From Ambrosia x helenae (taxonomy: Eukaryota; Streptophyta; Magnoliopsida; Asterales; Asteraceae), in the NCBI GenBank assembly GCA_030844895.1, contig CM061232.1, positions 83,780,555 to 83,844,554 of the forward strand: a stretch of 64,000 nt of DNA, given 5' to 3'. The position numbers and the translations under genes are program-made. Below the pieces are notes generated by a model. It was not told where the DNA came from. It did no database searches and saw only the letters and a program-made list of their open reading frames with translations. Shown here piece after piece: positions 44,132 to 54,700 of the stretch; the first letter of the stretch is position 1; each line of letters opens with the position of its first letter.

Positions 44132-46766
44132 TGTGACACCCGGCAAATTCTGGTTAACAACGTTGTCTAGATGAAAGTCTACCTTAGCGAGTCACGCGTA
44201 TGTCGTACTTAACTGGGTTAGTTAAGTCGGGTTATGGTTCGGGAACTATTGGTTAGTCTAGAAGATCATTGGATGTTGGTCTAGAGGTTCGTTAGATGTC
44301 AGTCCTTAACCAAGTGTACAAACGGTGACGATTTGTAGGATCGTCAGGACATACGGAACGTACGAGTCTCGAGTCCCGGGAATTGGTGAACGAGTGTAAA
44401 TATGTGTATTTACTTGTGTTATGTGTTTACAATCATTATATGACTTGTCGGTACGTGAATATGTATTAACATATGTTAAAACGGGGTTTAACGCGCAAAA
44501 CACACGAAACCAGCCCCTATAGGCGAGTAGGAAGGCCTAATCGCCTATAGGGGAGGCGAGTAGGCAAACTTAGGGGCGAGTAGGGGCTACTCGTGTGCCC
44601 TTAGGGGCGAGTAGGCCCCAATTGCCTGAACAATCAGGCGATTAGGAGCCCTAATCGCCTGAAACTGCTGCATACTCGCTAGTAACGGGCTGGACGACTA
44701 AAAACGACTATAAATACCATACTTAACCTCCTAAACTTCATTATACCAACCCTAGTCGTCCCATAACCCGCCCCAACACATAAACAACCTCTGGAAGGCG
44801 ATTTTTGATCAAAACTCAAGGTTTCAAGCTTGAATCATCATATTTTCATAATCCTAAGGTTTGATTTTCATCCATAACCCTTTATAAACGTTTTTAATTA
44901 ATCCCTAATGGTCCAGACCTGTTCTTAAACGAAAATGCTTTCTGAAAATCGTCAATAAGGGTTGTTAATCGGATTATAACTAATATGCATGCATTATGGG
45001 TATGTATGATTAGAAAGCTAGGGTTTTTATGATTCATGATGATGATTTGATATGTTATTATGATAGATCAGTATTGATATTGATAGTATGATGATAGAAA
45101 TCTCAGTAATTGGATATTAGGGTTATGATTACGCGTGTTAGTATGATGTTGCATGCTATGTGAATAGGTGTTTGGATTACTTGGTTGCATGCAGGACTGA
45201 TTATACGAGGTTAAACGAAGGATTTTGGATTAAACATGTTTAGGATAGTGTTTGGGATGATATTGGGTGGTTACACACGTTCTGGATCTGATTTGGAGCG
45301 TTAAACGCGCGAAAAACCGGAACAGCAAGGTTACAGGCGAGTAGCATTCCTAATCGCCTATGTTATAGGCGAGTAGGGTGCTAATCGCCTATAACACAGG
45401 CGAGTAGAGGCCTACTCGTGTGAAAGATCATGTGATTAGCCCTAATTGCCTATAAGTTCATGTGAATAGCCCTAATTGCCTATAAGTTCATGTGAATAGC
45501 CCTAATTGCTAGTAAGTTCAGGTGAATAGCCCTAATTGCCTATAATAGAGGCGAGTAGGGTTTCTAATTGCTAGTTGACCAACCTAATTGCTAGTTGACT
45601 TTTCCTAATCGCGTGTACTGCTGCTGTAAGTGTAAATTAGCATTCCGAGACCCGATTTAACATGTAGTAACATGCTAGGAACCCCGTAACATGTCTAATA
45701 ACTTGGTAACATATATTTGGATGTATTTCGGTGATACATGAACTATGTGCTATAACTTGTTGTGCGTTAACGTATGTTAAGTGTACTTGCGTTATTGTAT
45801 GTTTTGGAGCGTAAACATAACACGGGGAGTCTCGGGTCACCAATGGGATGTCGAGTCTTGTACTTTGGGTCGGTTAAACAGTCACGGTGTTTTCAAACGA
45901 ACTTGGTTATGGTCTGGACATCTAGGGACTAATTAGCCTGCGGGTTATTAGTCTAAGTACTTGTAACTGTCGTATGTTAGGTCGCCGCTTACGGGACTAG
46001 CATAGCAGCTGGGTTTACTCGGGTTAAGGAGTAACGCAACTTAAGGTGAGTTTACGGCCCCTCTTTTAAACTGGTTTACACTTTTCGGGGGAGAAAACAT
46101 GTGTTAAAACGATTATTTGGTAATTACTGTCATACTATGGGTTTACACTGTGTACTACACGATCTTTGGAAGTCCCGGGGGGAACCATGAATGTGCGGGT
46201 TTGCACAACGGGGAAATGTGAATAGCGCTATTGGGAGTGACCAACCCCGCTCGTCGACTTGGAGGGTCGGCGGGTGCATATTGTCTCAAACAGGAACAAC
46301 AGGAACTATATCGGGCATACTTTTGGTATTCGCGTTAGTAATGGTTTTCCAATCGTGGTAGTAACAAAACGTACGCCTAGCTAGCGTATACTGGTTTTCG
46401 ATTTATTATAGTATGGACAGGTGGACTTGGTTCTTGGATACAAAACCTGTAAACTCACCAGCATTTTTGTGCTGACGTAAACTTTTACATGTTTTCTCAG
46501 GTCGCTAAGGTAGCACGACTGGACTAGGGTGCACGCGTCTGCACGGCGTCTTACTAGGGTTGCATGGTCATTTGAACGTTGAACTATTGTTTTATGGTTG
46601 AGATACTGTTTTTGAATAAGCTTCCGCTGTAAACGGGATTTTTAAACTATGTTTTGAAATTGCATTTATATTCATTTAGACTTGTTTATTGTGATCGTTG
46701 GTTTGGATCCTGGTTTGTCATGCGCCTCGCGGTAAAACTCCGCAAGTGGATTTTGAGGGTGTGACA
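44132..46766 (+). repeat. Gypsy 3' LTR
   Basis: 2635 bp. Differences from the 5' LTR noticed: G to A near 45001, CG to CA near 45738, CG to TG near 46530, and one CAGGAACAA unit fewer near 46293. Followed by TSD GACGA. Confidence 0.93.
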
Positions 46767-46771
46767 GACGA

Positions 46772-47783
46772 CTTCAGTAATAACTGAGAGTAACGGTGTG
46801 GACGTCACTGACCCTTATCCACTAATAGCATCTAGCAAATGTTGGGCCCTCAGACCGTCCCTCCCACATGAAGTCCCTTTAGGGAAAGATCGGAGGCATC
46901 CAAGCACATAATCCTGATCCACAACAAGGGCGGGCATGGCGTCAAAGTTGGCACGCAACGACGAAGGGGGCATTACCGGATGTTTGTTAATAAGGGCTTT
47001 CATGGTAGAGTCCCCGAAATGAGCAACCCCACTGGAACACAACACTTTGACAACAACTGTGAAATGACCCTCCCTAACTTTTCTTAGACATTGCTTGACA
47101 TTGGGGCTTTGTTCAGAGGGCTCAATCCCCCTACATCCTTGTTGACGAAAACACCTTCCCCCGCACTATCAAAAAGAGAAGGAACCAAATATGCAAACCC
47201 AGACCCGTCTTTCCACAAAGAAAGCTCTTGCAGGATGCTACTATACTGCAAGGAATTTCAATTCCCAGACCTCCGCTCCTGCCTAGTGGACGGTTTGACC
47301 ACCGCAGGGTACACCTCGGTAATAAAAGCAATTTGACCAAACTTTCTACAGATCCTGGTGAGGCCAGGCCCCTGTCAAAGCCTGGGCAAACGTCAATCGA
47401 CAGCTTGAGGGAATGCTCTTGACAGTTTGAATGGGCAGAGAGAAAATCTTTTTAAGGAGGGATATATCCCCGACAACACCTCCTGAAGGACCCGATTCCA
47501 TATCCACAGCCATATAACGAGGTTTCTGAACCCCAACAATGAAATCTTCCACATCTCCTGTATCCACAGAGAAGGTGAAGACATCATCAGCGCTGTGATT
47601 ACACCTTTTGCTAAGAGCATGAATCACCATACACCTCCCACATAACCATTTGGCCCTATCTTTAAGGCCGCCTCCAACATCCGTAAAAAGGTCCAAGTCC
47701 GATTCGGTTTTCATACTTGGCTTTGACCTTAACTTTGATCTTGATGTTGACCAAAAGACTTTCTTGATGCCTGATGACAACAC
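46772..47783 (-). pseudogene. Reverse-transcriptase-like plant repeat protein, degenerate
   Basis: Minus-strand frames with several shifts and stops. The upstream part (47783-47346) shows KWLCGRCMVIHALSKRC, then VKSIPSSCRLTFAQAL. The middle (about 47340-47050) is fragmented across frames and includes a residue run like LLLLPRCTL. The downstream part (47045-46815) shows LRSFPKGTSCGRDGLRAQHL, which resembles the opening motif of the reverse-transcriptase-like domain in a plant repeat family known to me only as uncharacterised 'reverse transcriptase' proteins. After an in-frame stop (46815-46817) the frame continues to 46772 and then to 36112-36132 across the Gypsy insertion. The 3' part beyond 36112 is replaced by Copia-H. 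Assignment to a named clade is not possible here. Confidence 0.6.
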
Positions 47784-47788
47784 AGTAA

Positions 47789-48587
47789 GGTGCTGTTTGT
47801 TTTTTTTTGCTCAGAAGCACTTCTAACCTCTTTTGTCTGTGCCACGCAGACGCGCGCAGACGTTTGGAGTTTGCAGATTGTTTGTTTTTTGGAAGACCTT
47901 TCACTCAAAAAGGTCTTTCTGACTTCTTCTTGGTGCAGACTTGTTCCAAAGTCTTCTAAGGTCTTCAAAGGTCTTCTCCCTTTCTCTTCTCCTCACCCAC
48001 CGCCACTACCACCATCACCACCACCACCACCACCGTCCACCACCACCCACCACCACCACCACCACCGTCTACCACCACCACAGTCCACCACCACCACCAC
48101 CCACCACGGTCCACCACCACCTACCACCGTCCACCACGGTCCACCACCCACCACCACCACCGTCCACACCACCACCATCACAACCACCTTCCACCACCAC
48201 CGTCCACCACCACCACCACCGTCACCACCACCCACCACCACCACCGTCCACCACGACCATCCACCACCACAACCACCACCCACCACCACCGTCCACCACC
48301 ACCCACCACCACCACCGTCCACCACCACCCACCCACTACCACCACCATCGTCCACCACCCACCACCACCCACTACCACCACCACTACCACCACCACCATG
48401 GTCCACCACCACGGTCCACCACCAGACTGCTGTAAAAAAATCAGTTTATTTAAATTTAACTTTATTTCAGCAGCTTGCAGACGTTAACAAACATAAAGTC
48501 TTCTTTTTGCAGACTGCAGACCTTTGGTCCACCTCTTTTCCTGCAAATGTATACAGATGTGTTTTCTGCAGAAAAAACAAAAACACC
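47789..48587. mobile_element. PIF/Harbinger-type MITE-like element with (CCA)n core
   Basis: Flanked by TAA (47786-47788 and 48588-48590), the TWA-type target duplication of PIF/Harbinger elements. The terminal inverted repeats are imperfect: left GGTGCTGTTTGTTTTTTTTT, right (reverse complement) GGTGTTTTTGTTTTTTCTGC. Subterminal GCAGAC/GTCTGC words recur on both sides (47850-47940, 48470-48530). No transposase. It lies 191 bp before the XRN start codon. A 3-bp TSD alone is weak evidence, hence moderate confidence. Confidence 0.5.
47996..48423. repeat. (CCA)n-type simple sequence
   Basis: About 430 bp of imperfect CCACCACC / CCGTCCACCACC repeats. It produces long Pro/His/Thr frames on the plus strand and Gly/Val/Trp frames on the minus strand; these are composition artefacts and not genes. 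Confidence 0.9.
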
Positions 48588-48590
48588 TAA

Positions 48591-48778
48591 GTTAGCTCGT
48601 TTGCACAAGGGTAAATTCGTCCCATAATATTTAACATCTCCTGCCCTAATAACCTCACCATCAATTTCCCCCGACCCCTTTATTTAGTCACACATTCTTT
48701 TCCTTTTCATAACATCATCACACTTTGTAGGATTATTATTAAACTGTAAACCCTTGTTTGAGATCTTAGGGTTTAACA
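48591..48778 (+). promoter_or_regulatory. XRN proximal promoter and 5' UTR
   Basis: 188 bp between the MITE-like element and the ATG. Pyrimidine-rich (CACACATTCTTTTCCTTTTC) without a clear TATA box; TTTATTTAG near 48679 is the closest. TE sequence therefore begins within 200 bp of the start codon. Confidence 0.4.
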
Positions 48779-51700
48779 ATGGGCGTGCCGTCGTTCTACC
48801 GGTGGTTAGCGGAGAAGTATCCGATGGTGGTTGTCGACGTCGTCGAAGAAGAGCCGTTAGATATCGACGGCGTTAAAATCCCCGTTGATACGAGTAAACC
48901 TAACCCTAATCTTATTGAATATGATAATCTGTATCTCGATATGAATGGGATCATTCACCCTTGTTTCCACCCTGAAGACCGGGTAACAATTCACAAATAA
49001 TATTTGTTCATTTTATTTGTTAATTAATTTAAGGTTATTATTATTATTATTATTATTATGTGAGGGTGTTTTGAGTGTAAATAAATGTGACAATATTGGT
49101 TAGATAGTTGTTGGAGGCGCAAGGCTTAAAAAGCAAGTTAAATAGCATAGACATACCATTTCGGGGCATCTAGACATGTTTTAGGCTAGTTTAGGCATAG
49201 TTATCAAAGGCACATAGGGCTTGGGGCCTAGGAGCAAGGCGTAAAAAAATGAGAGGGCCTGAGATGAAAAAGCGGACAAAGGAAAAAAGTGAAAATGTAT
49301 TAGAAAAATAATACTATTTTTCAGATAAAATAAACAAAAGCTATTATGTAACATTTTATATCAACTAATTAGTATTAAAAGTTTTGAAGTATTACTGTAT
49401 TATTGTATATAAGTAGTTTTCCTTAAATAAAAGTAGAAATCAGGCTGGTATCTAGCCATAATGTAGAGAATTTGGCCGGAAACTCTCCGGAATTTGGGAA
49501 TTTCACCTAGAGAATTCAAGTGCAATTGCCTTGACTTAAAGCGCAATTGCCTTGCCTCGCCTAGAAAACTGGGCCTAGGCGCAAAAGGTGATGGGTTTTA
49601 ACAACTATGAGTTTAGGTTGTTATACGCTGGTTCCAGGCCTTTTTTGGTTGTTTCAGACCATGCTGCCGGAGCGTTTGAATGGCTGCAAGGTTTTTTTTG
49701 CCTGGGCCTCACCTCGCCTCATGTCAGGGTTGCCTTTGAAAACTATGATTGTTTGGTACGAGATGCCGGATGTAACACTATTTTTAGCGGGGACAATCAC
49801 TTTCAAAATGCACATCTAAACTCTCCATATATCCCTCTTCTATGAATGTGGCGGCAACTCATATGATTATATGGCAAACAGTTTTACATGGAACCATTTT
49901 ACCTTAGTTAATGTTGATATCTGTATCAGTTGTTTGCCGTTTTCATTGTTTTTTTTGCAAGTGTTTAGTAGTGGTCTTTTTTATGAATATAGGTAAGTTG
50001 AAGAAAGTTATTGCTCCCTTCATTAACGTTTTTCTTTCTGTGGGTGTGAATGGATTTGAATTATGGCTGTTGAAAGTTTCAATGAGGGAGCAAGTTAATT
50101 GAATGTGCTCACTGCCTGTCGCTTATACAAAATTTTGATGGATTATAATATGTTATCAATAAAAAAAGCAGTGGTTAGAAAACAAAAAGAGTCTGAATTA
50201 GTTTTTGACAAGCTATGCCAATATGTTGTTTCAAGCTCTTGTTCTATGATGCTATATCTTATCCTTTTGTTTGGATCTTTTCAGACGTCTATGTACTATG
50301 TATGAACTATGAACTTTAAGATTTTGCTTGCTGCTATGTAGTATGTACATAGTCTTATGATCTTATTTTTCACTTTATACAGCCTTCTCCAACCTCTTTT
50401 GCTGAGGTGTTTCAATGCGTGTTTGACTACATTGATCGGCTTTTTGTAATGGTTCGACCACGGAAACTGCTCTACATGGCTATTGGTAATCACCAAGTTC
50501 GATTATTTTCTGTGTTCAATCTATGAATGGGAAATTAAAGCTTTCTGCTTACCTTTCAATATATTTTAGATGGTGTTGCCCCGAGAGCAAAAATGAATCA
50601 ACAACGGTCTAGGCGTTTTAGAGCAGCCAAATCAGCAGCTGAAGCAGTAAGTACCTCTCTTATGTCTCTGATTATAGCTGTCAAAATGGGCATGTCAACA
50701 GGTTGGGCACTAGGTCAAAAGCTATTACTTAAATAAGATGTGATTTTTGTAAATAAATAACCTGTTTCATTGTGAACGTTTGAGTATGCTTTGGGAGATT
50801 CTCAAATTCTTCAATTTGTTTTGTTTTAATTTTTTTCTGACCTGTTTTCAATCAAACATAACCCAAATGAATCCTTTTTTTTAGTTTGTACATGTATTGG
50901 TTGGATTATACCTTGTGAAATATGCTTTCTAGGCAGCTGAAGAAGAAAAGCTGAGGGAAGAGTTTGAGAAAGAAGGCAGAAAGCTTCCTCCAAAGCAGGA
51001 ATCACAAACTTTTGATTCTAATGTCATCACTCCAGGAACTGAATTCATGGCTGTTTTGTCAACTGCTTTACAATATTATATTCACAAAAGACTAAACAGT
51101 GACCCTGGATGGAAATCTATAAAGGTATTGCTCATTCAAGGTTTCACTTTATTATGGGAATTTATAAATGTACACTATTTTTAAAGTAGTTCTTGTTTTT
51201 GTGATTTGTATGAAGGTTATGCTTTCTGATGCAAATGTTCCTGGTGAAGGTGAACATAAAATTATGTCATATATTCGCCAACAACGGAACAGACCTAATT
51301 TTGATCCAAACACTCGTCATTGCTTGTATGGCTTGGTATGGTTATTTTTTCTAACTTTCTGTATTATTGTACTTGAAGGTTGCAAAACAGGTGAGACACT
51401 CAGTTGGGTACCCTCAAAAAGGGTAAATTCATTTGTTGTGGTTGGATGAGTAGTTGACACAAAACACATCGGTCCAAATTCTCGATTCTGTATAAATAAT
51501 TAATTTGCAATATGATTACAAATGTTATATTATATCAATAGGATTCCACGTTTTTGGGTTAAAAATAACGCTGGGAGACTTTTGGGCCCTTTTTCTAATA
51601 ATTTTATATATTAATTAATTATTATACCTTTTGAACCTGTTAGGGATCCACCCATTCATACGTAAACGGGTCAATATTGTTGCCTTTTAGTTCAAGTCAC

Positions 51701-54700
51701 ATGTTCTTATTTGTTGCAATTCTTTAGTTTCAACTAATGGTAAAATGTTTTTGCTGTCAAATCACAGGATGCCGATTTGATAATGTTGGCTTTGGCTACA
51801 CATGAAGTTCATTTTTCAATACTTAGAGAAGTAAGTGTCTAGCCTTTTGTAAGTTGCAGAAAATCTTACAAAAGTTAGGAATGCGATGGTTGTCATGTTA
51901 ATGTTTGCTTTTTTGTTTTTTTTTTTTATATTTTAATTGTCTTTGCTTAAAGGTAAGAATGATAAATTTGTGGTTTATCTTCTGCTACCAGGGGTGGACC
52001 TACAGACATACTTTCATTTAATGTTGGTAGTGTCTTGTTGTGCAATATAATGTATAATATGAGTGTAATTTTGGTACATTCATCAGGATCTTTTAATAGT
52101 GATGGTATATACACTGGCTAGGAATCCAGTTTCTATCACTGTATTTATGAAAGATCATAACAATTTTTTCTTCAGGGCATGCAACAAACATCTATTTTTT
52201 CATCAAATCTATAACTTATTCTCAGGGTATGCTCGTGTATGCCCTGGAGTTCATGTACACCTACAAGTGCCTACAAAAATAACACACCACAAACTTTAGT
52301 CTCTGTTGAACCTCAAAATTTTGGACAGTGAATCATGTGTTTCTGCTTCTATTTGAATTAACGCTCCCTCTCATGAAAATTACACCATCTAACATATTTT
52401 TTGCTTTTATGCTTAAGGTTATATCTTTCCCAGGACAACAGGACAAATGTTTTCTTTGTGGTCAAGTGGGTCATATTGCAGCAAATTGTGAAGGAAAGGT
52501 AAAGAGAAAGGCAGGAGAATTTGAGGAAGAAGGAAGCGGTGATGCAGTTTCTAAGAAGCCTTATCAGGTACATAAATTATGTAATCATTATATTCATAAT
52601 GTATACAAAATTAATATTTTGAATAATAATGTTCAGAAATTTGTACCCTTTGTTACATAAGTTGGTGTCTGGTTTTGTAGTTCCTCAACATTTGGACCCT
52701 TAGAGAGTACCTGGAAAATGAGATGAAGATTCCTGATCAAGAGATTGATTTTGAGCGGATTGTTGATGATTTTGTTTTTATATGTTTCTTTGTTGGAAAT
52801 GATTTTCTACCACATATGCCTACTTTGGAAATTCGCGAGGTATGTTTTGATCAATTTTTCTTTCTGATTTTATGCTCAGGTGATTCTGTGGGTTACTTAT
52901 GAAATTTTGTATTTTTTTTAACGTTTGCCGTTTCAGGGTGCGATTAATTTACTGTTTGCAGTATACAAGAAAGAGTTTAGGGCTATGGGTGGGTATTTGA
53001 CTGATGCAAGCAAGGTGATTGATTAGATCTTTTTTTTTTGTGATTTTATCAAACTTTGACTTTTGAAATACTCTTGTGGTTGCTTTGACTTTGACACTGT
53101 TTTTCTTGTCACAGCCAGATCTTAGCAAAGTTGAGCATTTTATTCAGGCAGTTGGATCATATGAAGACAGTATATTCCAGAAAAGAGCTCAATCGAATCT
53201 GGTATTAGTTGCCACCTTGGACTATATTATTTCCACATGCACAATGAGATAACTATATTTCACAAAAAGGTGGCAATTTTGACCACGATTGGGTCGGTTT
53301 GGGTTATGCTTTGCCTCCAATGGGTCAAATAGGCATAGGCCAAACAAATAAATTAGTGCAAAAATACACCGGTGGAAAGTCTTTAATACTGTATTTTCTA
53401 ATGCCTACAACCTTCTCTTTATGCCTAAAACTAGGTCAATTTTTGGCGATGTACATATTTTGATCATAACTTTGCTGGTAGTCTATTTTGGTATCTATAA
53501 CTCTCTCGATCTTTTTTTGGTATTGCTTGCTTTGGTAATTAAAGTTCCTTCTGTCCCCATTTGGTAAGTTTTTTGCCGCTATCTGTTTATTAATTTAACC
53601 TTATAGTTACCAAAGTGGGCCTACTAAAAGCCACGCAATTATGTGAAAAAATTTCAAAAGTTATAAACTTATAATTACCAATTTACCACTACGAACCATC
53701 ACCAATGGTATACAGCTATTTTTTTGACATTTTTTCATAGGAAAAGTTTAAAAATGTAGCCAGACATGTCAAAGGTCAACTTGAACCGACTCTAACCACT
53801 TGATAAAAGTACCAATAAACAATTTGCCAAACCCGCACATTTTTTAACCAAGGTTTTTTTCTAGAGACAAGCTGAAAGGGCCAAACATGATAAGGCTCAA
53901 GCCAGAAAAGGACACAATGCTGAACCACAGGTTGAACCCGAGTCGCTGGTTCCAGTTCGTCGGTTCCATGGATCACGCCTTGCATCAAGCCAAATCTCTT
54001 CACCATACGAACACGAAGAATCAAGCAGTTCCAAAACATCCATGACAAATGAGTACAAACTTACGCATGCCACTGAAGATTTATCTGCACTTGACATTAG
54101 AAGCATAAGGCAGATACAATCTGATGATCTACAAGGCAATATTCGGGCTAAAAAAGTTGCACGTTTGTCTTCTGGAGCTGCTGTCGTGGAAGCAGAAACT
54201 TGTCTTGAAAAAGAAGTATGTACTTTTTCTTTATTGAATTAGGCTCTTGTTTCTTCAGCATTCTTTGCTCCATATGCTATCAGGGAATATTTTTGTTCCA
54301 TATGCTATCAGCCTCAGGGAACGTTGTTTTTGTTAACAGGTTAATAATATTTGTATGGGTCAAAAGACGGGGCAGGTTGGGTTTGTAATTTGTTAGATGC
54401 ACATTTTATCTTATGTTTTTTTCTTGAATTTATATGAATAGTTGATGTTGCAAAAGATGAGAACTTATTCATTACGTTGATAATCTATTATTTGCAATAA
54501 AAGACTTTTTAGATATTATTCATTGTGAATACTGTTTAGTTGGAATCTAGACCTGGTCATATAGCTATTAATTTTAATTTAGCTTTTTATTTGTCTGAGT
54601 AAAATCCAAATAGACCTACTTACCCATAAGTGCTTCTGAGATTTCCACCTCTACTGAGAATGCATACTACAATCTTCTTGATTTCGTTGTAGAGGGTGGT

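Larger units (their letters stand above)
36133..46766 (+). mobile_element. Gypsy chromovirus (Tekay/Del-like), very young
   Basis: The LTRs are 36133-38776 (2644 bp) and 44132-46766 (2635 bp), begin TGTGACACC and end GTGTGACA, with a perfect TSD GACGA (36128-36132 and 46767-46771). The primer site is TGGTATCAGAGCCA (38780-38793). Order protease, RT, RNase H, integrase is Gypsy; the C-terminal segment after integrase resembles the divergent chromodomain of Tekay/Del chromoviruses. By eye the LTRs differ by three substitutions and one 9-bp repeat unit, so insertion is recent. One nonsense codon interrupts pol. Confidence 0.95.

Noticed and set aside
36307..45843. Small minus-strand frames (65 and 68 codons) occurring twice
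   Set aside because: Located in the two Gypsy LTRs; non-coding repeats.
47790..48590. Long Pro/His/Thr-rich frames on the plus strand and Gly/Val/Trp-rich frames on the minus strand
   Set aside because: Both arise from the (CCA)n tract; no start context, domain or splice support.
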